This document shows, piece by piece, positions 10,801 through 19,589 of a stretch of DNA of 20,152 nt. This stretch comes from Antrodiella citrinella. Taxonomy: Eukaryota > Basidiomycota > Agaricomycetes > Polyporales > Steccherinaceae. The stretch lies in assembly GCA_004802725.1 (NCBI GenBank), contig SGPM01000426.1, positions 1 to 20,152 on the forward strand, read 5' to 3'. Every line of letters begins with the position of its first letter. Within the stretch, counting starts at the first letter, position 1. Both the position numbers and the translations under genes were made by a program. The notes under the pieces were generated by a model. It saw nothing but the letters and a program-made list of their open reading frames with translations, ran no database searches and was not told the origin of the DNA.

Positions 10801-11414
10801 TTGTGTCCGCGTTCGAGCCTCAACATACTGGATCGTTCTCGCTCACAGCGGAAGGCACACATCGCTTTGAGATCAAGCCCGTACCGCAAGAGGGCGCCGG
10901 GATGTTCAGTAAGATCGTGACTGGGTTGTGGTATTCATTTCGCTCCAGTCCATATCGCATATCGCTCAAACCTTCTAACAGGACCGGCAACACCGCCACT
11001 GGTGGACCCTCTTTCCAACGTTACACTTCCAACCCGACCTACGAGATCAAAGTGACAACGCAAACCGAAGTCAAGTAAATACGCCGCACTTGTTCCTGTA
11101 CGCCGCTTACCTCCGCCATTTGTAGGATCCGCTTGCAAATCACTGATACCACCCGNTCGCTTTCCATCAANGCGACGCTCTTCCATTTGCAGGGNAATAA
11201 GCTAGGAAAGCATATCACAACGTCNGGACCGTATTCCGATGCGCGTTCAGGGGTGGTCACCGCGCAGGTAATCCTCCAGCCTGGGCGATATGTCGTCATT
11301 CCGTCAACGTATAATCCGGGTTTGGAGGCTTCGTTCAAGCTTCTGGTATACTCTTCGGACTCCGGGATAGCGGTGACGTCAATGAGGNTAGGTTCAGCGA
11401 CGGCGGTAGCTTGA
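7850..11414 (+). CDS. palB: calpain-like cysteine protease PalB/Rim13 of the alkaline pH pathway
   Basis: Twenty-two exons: 7850-7891, 7943-8171, 8224-8302, 8359-8554, 8607-8717, 8767-8770, 8821-8918, 8971-9008, 9064-9084, 9135-9176, 9228-9283, 9331-9429, 9484-9630, 9689-9788, 9837-9871, 9929-10095, 10146-10175, 10235-10387, 10437-10731, 10783-10930, 10982-11074, 11126-11414. All 21 introns are 47-59 bp; 823 residues, close to the ~850 of Aspergillus PalB. An MIT domain (about 10-75, AELSRDFERAFRLYIDAAQ) binds ESCRT-III. The protease domain holds DCSVCAS with the likely nucleophile Cys163, the family blocks LMGGYDFPGSDSCTDL and TGWIPEALDIRK, and His333 in SAHCYAVVG. C2/calpain-III-like domains follow (DGEYEDVGFTVTIYSS; GAFTSKTAGGN with NPQYHLRI; RYVVIPSTYNPG near the end). 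The family cleaves the PacC/Rim101 transcription factor at endosomal ESCRT platforms. Exon 6 is only four bases. The presumed third catalytic residue, Asn353, is followed by SED rather than the usual Pro-Trp. Five ambiguous bases fall in the last exon. Confidence 0.95.
8767..8770 (+). other. palB: 4-nt microexon of palB
   Basis: ATAG is flanked by an acceptor TTACAG and a donor GTGTGT. The flanking introns (8718-8766, 49 bp; 8771-8820, 50 bp) have normal length for this gene. Skipping it shifts the frame; including it gives RQIVIDDQLP, matching the conserved basic-hydrophobic-IDD-LP block after the NG motif of PalB proteins. Confidence 0.8.
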
Positions 11415-12593
11415 TTCATCTCGGTCTTGAAGAAGGATGGAAAATTTGTAAGATGTCAGACTCTAGGNAGACTAATGCGTGTAANTGCAGTTTTGAATAT
11501 CGTTAGTGAGGATTTTTCTGTCTTCAAGTCAACGTCCACGACCGTGCACCCGAACATTTCGACCCTCNGGTGTCCCGAGGAGTTATTATCTTGGCAAGGT
11601 GTTAGCAGCGGTTATGATTGAACGGTAACAATTTTCTCTGTTCGTTGAGCCTNGTCAACTACTGGANGGGAGGGTGCTTGGTCTGAGCCTAAGATTNGAC
11701 AGACTATCAGCGAGTACGCTATATTGNCATCACAGTAAGCCATTATCTTCGTTCATAACTGCGCTCGATGCTTATGCCTTAGCACTCAGTCAGATGTTCA
11801 ANGCCCAAGCTTTCATTCGTGTATCAAGTACACTTCTGCATGAAAGGTCGCATATAGCAGATTAAGATGGTCTTCGCTATGTCGGATGATCAAATCTGNG
11901 CATGGATTTCGTTGCAATATGCCTCATATTGACATGTTCTCAATCGTACAGTGCCCGCTCGGCTCCGNGTGAGAGTGCTTGGGCCCGTTATTCAAGCACT
12001 CTTACTCTCTCGTTCCTGANTCTGGCGACGTNCGACGATCCCCTTTCATCTGAACTAGAGCACTACATCAATATAGTCCAGAAANGGGGCATCTCCCTGA
12101 CCCAACGAATCGCGCCTGCATGTGGGGAGACGTTGGACAANTTGAATCGTCCTCCCGTCTTGTCTGACAGCTAGATCTTTCTTCTCCTGCAGATCGTCGG
12201 AATGTGAGTGGAAAGCTTATGGCGCAGCATCGTTGAAAATTGCTCATCTGATGATTCCGCAGGTCTCATGTTNTGTACCTGCAATACATTCGGTTGGTTC
12301 ACTGNGCTGCCGCGCATTCGTAAATCCACGATCCAGTGTAGCAACTGGAGNGCCAAGTTACTTTGCCAACCTGCTCCAATTGTGCTACCCCGGCTTAGCA
12401 ATGCCAACGGTACAAACGCANGCGCAGTAGGGATGTGTAACATTTGAAGACTTCTTGGGCTAGGATAGGATACTTATGTTATACATCTGTACTTCGNGAC
12501 GACTAAAAGGTGAGCGAGCCATTCCTATATCCTCATCACACTCAAAGCATTACCCCATAGCAAATAAACACCCATCCAATCAGTCACACCATC
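11415..12593. other. gene-poor interval with ambiguous bases, upstream of the first secreted paralogue
   Basis: No recognisable gene. About 24 isolated N bases interrupt it. The stretch 11766-11960 resembles 13864-14065 upstream of the second paralogue. Roughly 12000-12440 has no counterpart there. Two open frames inside (11902-12174 and 12233-12430) have no family signal. Confidence 0.5.
12502..12508 (+). promoter_or_regulatory. diverged TATA position of the first secreted paralogue
   Basis: ACTAAAA here aligns with TATAAAA at 14135-14141 of the second copy, both followed by GG and a shared GAGCGAG/GAGTGAG stretch and the block TATATCCTCATCACA. The box has lost two consensus positions. Confidence 0.4.
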
Positions 12594-13016
12594 ATGCGTC
12601 TCCTTAACATCGGGACCGCTCTGATACTCGCCACGACGGCCGTAGCAGACTTTCACATATTCAACTGCTGGCACAGCTACGGCCTCGGCTCTCAAGCAGA
12701 GATCAGCTCCGTCGCGNTGGCCGTCCCCTCCAATCAATACAACTGCCATGGGATCCGGGGTAATCCCGTCGTGCAGGATCTGCAGCGGTTCGTAGACAGG
12801 GGNGTATCTCCTTTCTATGTCCCACCGATGTGCGGAGTGGGTCGGATGAACTTCTATTCGAATGGGAATGGGTTCNATATATATCTTCATGGGGGAAATG
12901 GGAAGAGTATNGGACAATGTGTCAAGGGAGGAGGGAGTAAGATGGGTTGTCAAGCTGCGTTTGACGAGCTTGATTGCAAGGATGATTGGGTTTGCTTGAC
13001 GAATGTCTGCAGCTGA
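12594..13016 (+). CDS. small secreted 8-cysteine protein, copy A
   Basis: One coding exon, 140 residues. Residues 1-18 are a classic signal peptide (RLLNIGTALILATTAVA) with predicted cleavage before DFHIFNC. The mature protein has eight Cys (25, 51, 80, 109, 119, 128, 134, 139), all conserved in copy B, and is rich in Gly and Asn (FYSNGNGF, HGGNG, CVKGGG). About 75-80% of residues match copy B, with no indels, so both are under constraint as protein. The spacing suggests four disulphides and an extracellular, compact fold. No family is recognised; an effector, antimicrobial or wall-associated role would be guesswork. Four ambiguous bases lie in the coding region at 12717, 12803, 12876 and 12911. 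A probable intron begins two bases after the stop codon (13018-13073). Confidence 0.85.
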   Translation: MRLLNIGTALILATTAVADFHIFNCWHSYGLGSQAEISSVAXAVPSNQYNCHGIRGNPVVQDLQRFVDRXVSPFYVPPMCGVGRMNFYSNGNGFXIYLHGGNGKSXGQCVKGGGSKMGCQAAFDELDCKDDWVCLTNVCS

Positions 13017-13017
13017 G

Positions 13018-13073
13018 GTAATTTCATCTGTTCTCTCANCACAAATGNATACGGACTGACAACATTTGACCAG
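13018..13073 (+). other. predicted 3' UTR intron, copy A
   Basis: A GTAATT donor starts one base after the TGA at 13014-13016. A GGACTGAC branch-like motif and the CAG acceptor at 13073 complete a 56-bp intron of normal length. The same arrangement occurs in copy B. Confidence 0.6.
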
Positions 13074-14134
13074 CATACAAATCCAGATGTCTCAACACTT
13101 CTTGACTTGGTCCCTGATCCGCACACGTCGTTCGCATATGCATTTCTTTTCGCCCCACTCCTCTTCCGTCAAATAATACATACACTCATAGATTCGCTTT
13201 TTTCGCTTTNTCGATTGTTTTCTGTTCTACGTCTTTTCTCTATTCTTTCTAGGCCCGACAAGTCCCAATATCATCCTGCTTTATACCTCCTCTTGTGAGT
13301 ACATCAATGAATGAAAATTCAGGTTTACTGCTCCTGTTCCTAGTCTAGCCTGAACTTGAAACCAGTGAGCTTGCGCTTCGATCTCAATTGAAAGACGCCA
13401 AATTCACCAATTTGATTGTCAAGTCTGACTTTATNCCGCTCGAAGANGACTGCTCGATCGGACCGACCTCACCTTCAAACNGACCATCTTGCGCTGTATG
13501 CTAATAGCGTGTCCCGTGGATAGCTGGCGAGGTCGTAAACTTGAACGCCTAGGTGAGCTGCGTATCCACTCATCATAATCTCATATCGGCAGGTGTCGTC
13601 CTAAGGCATACGAACGAGATACAACTCTAAGNGGAGCCCGAGATCCGAGGAATCTATACNCCTGAAACCTGAAAACCACCGCTCTTGCAGTGACTTCGAG
13701 AGTCCGACGAGCACTCGTTAGCATGACGAATGACACAAAGCATCTGTATGATGAGCTTGGCTGTCCCAAGCTCTGACTCGGACATCTACAGTATCCGAGT
13801 ATGCTAGGTCGTGTCGTCGTAAGCCGCCATCTTTCCATATCCTCTCTCATGATGCGCTCCGGGTCAATGCTCAACAATTGTCATACTTCAGTTTCCAATC
13901 AGGCGGTCAAGACAAGGCCTTTATTCGCTAAATCAGTGATATTATACATGAGCAAGTCGCATTTAGCGGATTCATGTGTTTTTCTTTGCGTCAGATGATT
14001 AAATCGCTTGAAGTTCATCGGGAGACACTTCCTCGCGCCGTGTTCTCAAATGACCGTTCATCCATCTGTTTGCGTGGTCCTTCAAGTTGCCAAGCCTTAG
14101 GTACAGCACACATATCGGACTGTCCTCTGAAATG
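13074..14134. other. intergenic interval between the two secreted paralogues
   Basis: No supported gene. 13260-13390 resembles 14822-14930 downstream of copy B (shared TCCTGCTTTAT and GAGCTTGCGCTT), marking the end of the duplicated unit. Ambiguous bases continue to 13660 and then stop. 13864-14065 is the upstream part of the second unit. Confidence 0.5.
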
Positions 14135-14141
14135 TATAAAA
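14135..14141 (+). promoter_or_regulatory. TATA box of the second secreted paralogue
   Basis: A perfect TATAAAA 100 bp upstream of the ATG at 14241. Confidence 0.6.
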
Positions 14142-14240
14142 GGCGAGTGAGCTATTGCTTATATCCTCATCACAATCAACGCATTGCCACATCGAAAGCC
14201 AGCATCCATCGCAGCTCAACATCCATTCAGCCGCAACACC

Positions 14241-14663
14241 ATGCGTTTTCTCAACATCGCCACCGCTCTCATGCTCGCCACCACGGTCGTAGCAGACTTC
14301 CACATCTTCAACTGCTGGCACAGCTACGGCTTAGGCTCACAGACAGGCTTAGAGTCCATCGCCGTGGCCGTGCCCTCCAACCAGTTTAACTGCAATGGGA
14401 TCCGGGGCAACCCGATCTTGAAGGACGTGCAGCGGTTCGTGGAGAAGGGCATATCTCCCTTCTACGATCCAGGCATGTGTGGAGTGGGGAGGATGGATTT
14501 CTATTCCAATGGGAATGGGTTCGATATATATAACCACGGAGGGAACGGGCAGACCATTGGGAATTGCGTCAAGGGAGGAGGAGGAAAGATGACTTGTCAA
14601 GCTGCTTTTGACGAGGTCGTCTGCACTGACGATTGGGTTTGCCTGACGAATGTCTGCAGCTGA
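14241..14663 (+). CDS. small secreted 8-cysteine protein, copy B
   Basis: One coding exon, 140 residues, exactly as long as copy A. The start is the second in-frame ATG: it gives the signal peptide (RFLNIATALMLATTVVA) and aligns with the start of copy A; the upstream ATG at 14184 would put charged residues in front. The eight Cys positions are the same as in copy A, and the most conserved blocks are DFHIFNCWHSYGLGSQ, MCGVGRM, FYSNGNGF and DDWVCLTNVCS. Differences concentrate at residues 35-40, 59-71 and 126-129. This copy has a perfect TATA box and no ambiguous bases, so it may be the better expressed of the pair (inference). A probable 51-bp intron follows the stop codon. Function unknown. 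Confidence 0.88.
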   Translation: MRFLNIATALMLATTVVADFHIFNCWHSYGLGSQTGLESIAVAVPSNQFNCNGIRGNPILKDVQRFVEKGISPFYDPGMCGVGRMDFYSNGNGFDIYNHGGNGQTIGNCVKGGGGKMTCQAAFDEVVCTDDWVCLTNVCS

Positions 14664-14664
14664 A

Positions 14665-14715
14665 GTGAGTGAATTTGTTTTGTTGGTACATACATGCTGA
14701 CTGACAAAATGCCAG
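14665..14715 (+). other. predicted 3' UTR intron, copy B
   Basis: A GTGAGT donor starts one base after the TGA at 14661-14663. A CTGACTGAC branch-like motif and CCAG acceptor give 51 bp. Position relative to the stop is conserved with copy A. Confidence 0.65.
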
Positions 14716-15198
14716 GCAGATGCGAACGGATCCCAATCCCCGAGTTCCCTGCTATTCTTGCGTCAAAGAACGCCCTCTTATACAAATTGTTCTCCAGGGT
14801 TCTCCAAGCCGTAGAAATTTCGTTCTTGTCCTGCTTTATCTTTACTTCTCAATGTTACTGTTCCTTGGTCCGACTCTCAACGAAACCGGCGAGCTTGCGC
14901 TTGGTGCGATCATTCATCTCGATGTTCTGTCTGTGGCATCAGTTGCCTGTATCCCACAGCTAAAAATCGCGATCCCATTCACCTTTTGTAAGGACACAAT
15001 AGACCGGGTCATACTGTCTATATGTTGTCGCGCTGTGGTCTCCAGTTGCCCTAGCTCACGTGGAGGCGCAAACGGGGGCGAAGTAGTGACTGGAGAATTG
15101 GCATACACCGCCGATAGTAGCGGGTGGTTCAAGTCAGGTCTGAGAACGCTCATAAGGCTTAGTCACGGTTTCACATCGCGCATGCAGAAAAAAATGTC
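14716..15198. other. convergent intergenic region
   Basis: Lies between copy B and the stop codon of the augmin-like gene. The first ~215 bp belong to the duplicated unit. Open frames here show no family signal. Confidence 0.5.
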
Positions 15199-16929
15199 TC
15201 ACAACTGCGAAGTGAGAGAGCGTAGCCATTCCTCTTCCACCGCCTGAGCCTCAATTAATCGCCGAGAAGTGGATGCTAATTCAGCGTCCAGATCAGCGTC
15301 TTCAAGAAGGATAAGTGGTGGTGCGTCGGATGGGCGGTACTCTCGGAGGTCCTTGAGTACTGCTCTGAGCTTGTTTATGTGCGGATCTCGTTCCACGTCT
15401 TTCGCATTGCTCGAATGGTTTGCGAACGAAGTTTTTGCGTCTTCTGCGTCACTGATCGCGTCCTCGATTTCCTCAAGCAAGGCGCTGACGAGTGCCTCAG
15501 CTTCAAAATTACTGTTCGCCACCGAAGACAGATGTTTCTGCAATTGAGTGAGTTGTTCATGTATTTGTCCACCGAACGCCGCTTGTGCCTGTGCATGATT
15601 GATCAGTGGTCTAGGGGATGTGAAATGAGCAGCAGTGGGGTACCTCATCTAACACTTTCTCTCGGGCAGCTAACAAAGCCAGTTGGTCTGAACGCCAAGC
15701 CTTCTCTAACGCAGGGCCAATGTCTTCAGTCTTGAAGATACTTGCTTCGTCGTCCAGGTCGTGTGTCATATCACCCAGTATGTCGTCCAGTGTCGTCCCA
15801 TCACCGGACGTCTCCAACTTTTCACATATTGCAAGCAAGTCTTCTTCAACTGCTAGCTCTATGAGATCATCTCGACGCGCATTAAAGTCGAGGTCTTTCA
15901 AGGCTTTGGAAAGCCGAGCAGACTCATCATTGACATATGATGTGTCTGGTAAAGAGTGTTGGACTTCGTCAATGCTACGCAGCCTGTCTTTGGCAGCACT
16001 TATGATCGCGTTACGCTTATCCTCGAGGATGGCCAGAGAAGTTCTGTAGGTATCCAGAGATTCGGCTACGGCATCATTTAAGCATTAGAAACACCACAAA
16101 TGGAAGCGAGTGATACGCACAGTCACGCATGGTTTTATCAAGTAGACTGTGTGCTTCTGAGACCGCTTTGGATATCGAGGCATCTGCCTGCACGAGGTTC
16201 TTCAACGTCGATCACACAACCCCTGTTAGAGGTAGACACACCTTGACAGCCAAATTATCGAGGCTTTCCTGGTGAGTACGTATGCTGTTTGCAGACTCTT
16301 TGACAGCTGCTTGAAGTGTGTGCCTTGTTTGGAGCAGATGTCGAGAAGCAGTCCTACGAAGTATATGTGAGTGAGATGACGCTATTTGAAATCTTCTACT
16401 TCACTTACTTCATTTGTTGGAGACGGCTCTTCAAGCGAGCCGTCTCGCCTTCGAGCAGGGCCAACTCTTGCAACGTACGCTCATTAGATGCCCTGGAGAA
16501 TAGTTCTTGAACTAAGGGTCACAAAACAAGATACTCTACCTCCGCACTCACTTTTGCACCGACGGAACCTTAAACAAATTGACAGGTGCCTCATCCACAC
16601 CCGTAATTCCATCATCCTCGACTGCTTCTTCATATCTGCGAAACGCGGTCACAAGTCACGATGAGTGTCAATAGTACAAACATCATTCGATTGCAAAATG
16701 CAACTGACAACTTGACTTCTTCGTGCTCGAGCGCGATACTATGCAGCGCAGGAATAAACGGACTGTCTGTCGCCGACACGTCCGTGTCGTACAACTGATC
16801 TGCTATCCACTTGAGCAGATCTCTACCAGCTGGTATGTCGTTCGCCCATTCGATATCTGCAGGAGCGATATCTGGACCACCCAAGCTCTTGGTGATGGCA
16901 CAAAATTTCTCTGCATTGGTTGATGCCAT
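15199..16929 (-). CDS. coiled-coil protein, probable HAUS augmin-like complex subunit 3
   Basis: Seven exons: 16929-16709, 16635-16552, 16492-16409, 16353-16242, 16187-16121, 16065-15644, 15588-15199; introns of 73, 59, 55, 54, 55 and 55 bp; 459 residues. The first ~75 residues read ADIEWANDIPAGRDLLKWIADQL, which resembles the N-terminal domain of augmin subunit 3 (short of a database check). The rest is almost continuous charged heptad-like sequence (LQELALLEGETARLKSRLQQM; later acidic blocks), expected for a long coiled coil. Augmin recruits gamma-tubulin to spindle microtubules for branching nucleation (family knowledge). The human protein is about 600 residues, so this one is shorter. There is no signal peptide or membrane segment. 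It shares a 276-bp promoter region with the divergent gene at 17206. Another spindle or kinetochore coiled-coil protein is the main alternative. Confidence 0.75.
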
Positions 16930-17024
16930 CGTCCTAAGGCTTGAGAATTTGACAACGGCCAGGATGAGGAGTCGAGCTGCCCGAAAGGGAAATGAACGGA
17001 AGGCAAAGGCTTCGTGGCGCCGAG

Positions 17025-17066
17025 ACGCGACGCGCCAAGCAAAACGCGATCACCTGACCTGACGCG
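17025..17066. promoter_or_regulatory. cluster of ACGCG motifs in a bidirectional promoter
   Basis: ACGCG occurs at 17025, 17030, 17044 and 17062, between the start codons at 16929 (-) and 17206 (+). ACGCG is the core of the MBF (MluI cell-cycle box) site of fungi. A GCCAAG at 17034-17039 also fits the PacC consensus. Binding is inferred. Confidence 0.45.
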
Positions 17067-17205
17067 CTAAAACAAGCTTGACGACCGAAGCAGTGACACT
17101 GACAGTTGTCAACCAACCGCGAGCATCTTTCTCTCAAACTTGCTCGACGTGTTCACGAACTTGTATACGACATCTCTTGTTTATACTCCCAAAACGTCGC
17201 GCGCC

Positions 17206-18465
17206 ATGCCTGGACCTCGTAACCAAAAGGCCCGTCGAAAAGGTCAGAACAAGAAGACCAAACGCGCCAAGTCTGAAACCGCACCTGAACCCGCCACGTC
17301 TCAAACCGAAATTATTGAAACAACGCCACCACCGGAAAACGACAGTCTTACACATGAAGTCAATGAACCCCTCATACCCGAAGCCCAGCCACTCCAGCTA
17401 AATCCACCAAATACACAGCTACCTCGACCCCTACCAGAAGAACCACACGTAGAACCTGCAGCCACTCGCGATCTTCCCTCAATACCATCCCCTTTCGACA
17501 GCGCGCTAGAACCCGCGTCATACCCGGACGACGGCGAAGAAGTCGAGCCTCTCGCACAGCCGCTGTTCAAACGCCCATTTATTGAAGACCCCGGCAGCGG
17601 CATCCGCGTGCGCGACACGCGCGAGTTCCTCTCCTCGCGGTTCGCTGCCCCACCCTCGCTCGACGATGAGCTGTGCGCGGAGTTTGCGCAGGATGAGGTG
17701 CTGCAGATGTTGTGCAGTGTGTTGCCGGATGAGACTGCTTTGGTGCGTTATTTGTCATTCGCTTTGGAAGTGTATTTGGTCCTTATACTGGAAATGATTA
17801 GATCTTGTGGTATAACAAGAGTCGGCTGAGGGCGAGGATATGCCCTGCGTGTCAGAGGCTGTATAGGCTGGGGGACGTGTTGCACGACCCGCTAGGCCAG
17901 ACAGACCTTTCAATGGACCCGGAAAACGAAGCGCGTGTATCGGAGAATCGATTCAGAGAGCAACAAATCAGTGGTCTTTGTGCGTGTACCACCCCCATCA
18001 GAAATGTCAATATCTCTGACAAGTTTACACATAGGTTCCCCGGTATGTTTCATCCTCGCCGCCTTCAACTACCCTGCCGCGATCCGTTCGACATGGGGTC
18101 GAATGGCTGAAGACATCTCGGACGAGACCTGGGAGCTGCTAGGCATCGCGCCCAGCGTGCAGTCAAACGACATGGGTCTGGGCATGCTCCTCAAGATGAC
18201 CCGGTGCCATGACTTGGGACTCGGACAACTGTTGTTCCCCGATCTGGATCTGGACGAGGAGGGGCCGGAGTCGAATGAAGGCGAGGAGCCATATGATGAC
18301 TTAGATGAGGCAGAAGACCAGAGTGAGGAGAGCGCAGAGGGGTATGGAGAGGTCATGCCTGTGCTCTCGAAGGTCTGGCAGGATGGTGGTATGAAGGAAG
18401 TTATGGATGGCGTCGGAAGGTTGAGCGTAAGGGTGGCTGCTCAGGACGACATTCATGATTCATGA
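17206..18465 (+). CDS. unknown nuclear-type protein with CxxC motif
   Basis: Three exons: 17206-17742, 17802-17979, 18035-18465; introns of 59 and 55 bp; 381 residues. The ATG at 17206 is chosen over an earlier in-frame one because the protein then begins with a very basic, nuclear-localisation-like stretch (RNQKARRKGQNKKTKRAK). About 90 Pro/Glu-rich, probably disordered residues follow. A compact region starts near FKRPFIEDPGSGIRVRDTRE and includes WYNKSRLRARICPACQRLYRLG with one CxxC, then SGLCSPVCFILAAFNYPAAI. The C-terminus is highly acidic (DLDEEGPESNEGEEPYDDL). The middle looks like a folded domain, but I do not recognise the family; a single CxxC pair is too little to call a zinc finger. 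The second intron could also start five bases or more earlier in the same phase. A probable intron lies in its 3' UTR (18499-18553). Confidence 0.82.
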
Positions 18466-18498
18466 CACGACTATGAAGCTAACGATCTTTGCTTTTCG

Positions 18499-18553
18499 GT
18501 AAGTCATACATTTCACTTGTAACCTCCATTTGCTGACGTTGTCTTCCGTTTAG
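18499..18553 (+). other. predicted 3' UTR intron
   Basis: GTAAGT donor 33 bases after the stop codon at 18463-18465, GCTGACG branch-like motif, and TTTAG acceptor, 55 bp in total. It fits the intron style of the window and stays within the distance that fungal nonsense-mediated decay usually tolerates. Confidence 0.55.
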
Positions 18554-18727
18554 ATGGACTTCTTTGCTTTTTTGACGACGACGACGATACCCTGTGCTGA
18601 TACCCAAAGCTTGTAAATGACCCGCAATAGAATCTCTTGTTCTCTACTATGACAGCATCTATCTTGATGGTTTATTTGACTTGCTATCGTGAGTTGTTTG
18701 AGCCACTGATCGAATTGGCCTTTTAGC

Positions 18728-19022
18728 TCACGCCACTCCCCAAATATCTAGCAAAGCACGTACACTGACGTACTTATCATCCTTTCTCTGAGCGCGAGCT
18801 TTCCAAGTATCGTTAGCCATCTTACACATACCGGCTTCAAGAACTCAGCTCGCCTTTCCTATCTTCTGTACGATCACGGCAGCGAGCACCGACATCTGCG
18901 TCCTTGCCACGACCCGGTAACTTATCCCAGAAACTCGGATCGTCACCAGGAAAGACAATAGGGTACGCGCCGGTGTTGTTCGCCTGCGATATTGCGCTGA
19001 CGGTCTTCATTGGTCGAGGCAT
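18728..19022 (-). CDS. candidate small protein, two exons
   Basis: Exons 19022-18890 and 18834-18728 with a 55-bp intron (GTGCTC donor, GCTGAG branch-like motif, AAG acceptor); 79 residues. Exon 1 alone would stop after 61 residues in a composition unlike its start, whereas splicing joins MPRPMKTVSAISQANN and FPGDDPSFWDKLPGRG to AGMCKMANDTWKARAQRKDD in one frame. The ATG has A at -3. The protein is hydrophilic and soluble with no signal peptide. Family not recognised. It is convergent with the gene ending at 18465. The non-consensus donor makes the splice uncertain, and a further intron at the GTACGT near 18782 would change the C-terminus. Confidence 0.42.
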
Positions 19023-19589
19023 CGTTTATCGTGAAGAAGGTGAATCCAGCGACCAACGTGCTTTTACGCTCGTCTCGTCGCGGATGACATAGGCCTATCT
19101 GCAATGCATGGAGGGACAGTGTGTTGTGCGTTCTTGGCACTCCAAAGTTGCTCCAAAGCGATACTGCGGCGCCAGGAGAATCATGTCTCTGAGACAGGGG
19201 CCCGAGGGGCGCAAGCCCCGCCGTTTTTTCTGTAAGCGCTCTAACATCAATAAATTTTCTTATGAAACTTATGACCCATTCAAACTCCGTTTATTCAAGT
19301 CTCATTCGAATTTTGACCGTACTTACAAACCATTGACGAACCAGGCCCGCAGCGAGCGAGTGTGCCTGGGTCGTACACACAGGAAAAGTGACAAGAGATG
19401 TTTAAACAAGCACGAGCACATAGAGCAAAGTGGCGGGCTCTGCCGCTTGTCGGCCCTACCACTTGTTCATATACTTCTACCAGCGAACGCCCCGAGAACT
19501 TGCATTACACGCGCAGCTCTGGTAGATACAGCAATTTGTTTCTATCACTGCCAATGGTCATGTTTGTCAATGGTAGCAAAGTCCACAAG
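19023..19589. other. intergenic region with GC-rich inverted repeats
   Basis: AT-rich sequence is interrupted by two GC clusters: 19184-19223, containing several nested inverted repeats and followed by T6, and 19341-19369, with CCAGGC/GCCTGG arms. The long open frame across it (19108-19605) runs through repeats and into the tRNA, so it is not a gene. Confidence 0.5.
19184..19229 (+). repeat. GC-rich hairpin cluster with T6 tail
   Basis: TGTCTC/GAGACA arms at 19184-19196 with a 1-base spacer, then GGGGC-GCAA-GCCCC at 19206-19219 (a GNRA-type loop), followed by T6 at 19224-19229. The layout resembles an RNA polymerase III stop or a mobile GC cluster; which is not decidable here. Confidence 0.4.

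Noticed and set aside
12594..14663. Assignment of the secreted Cys-rich pair to a known killer-protein or hydrophobin family
   Set aside because: Eight Cys are present, but there is no adjacent CC pair as in hydrophobins, and the spacing and surrounding motifs do not match killer-type domains I know.
15720..16049. Ser-rich open frame on the plus strand
   Set aside because: Antisense to the large coiled-coil exon of the augmin-like gene, whose splice phases and composition are clearly better.
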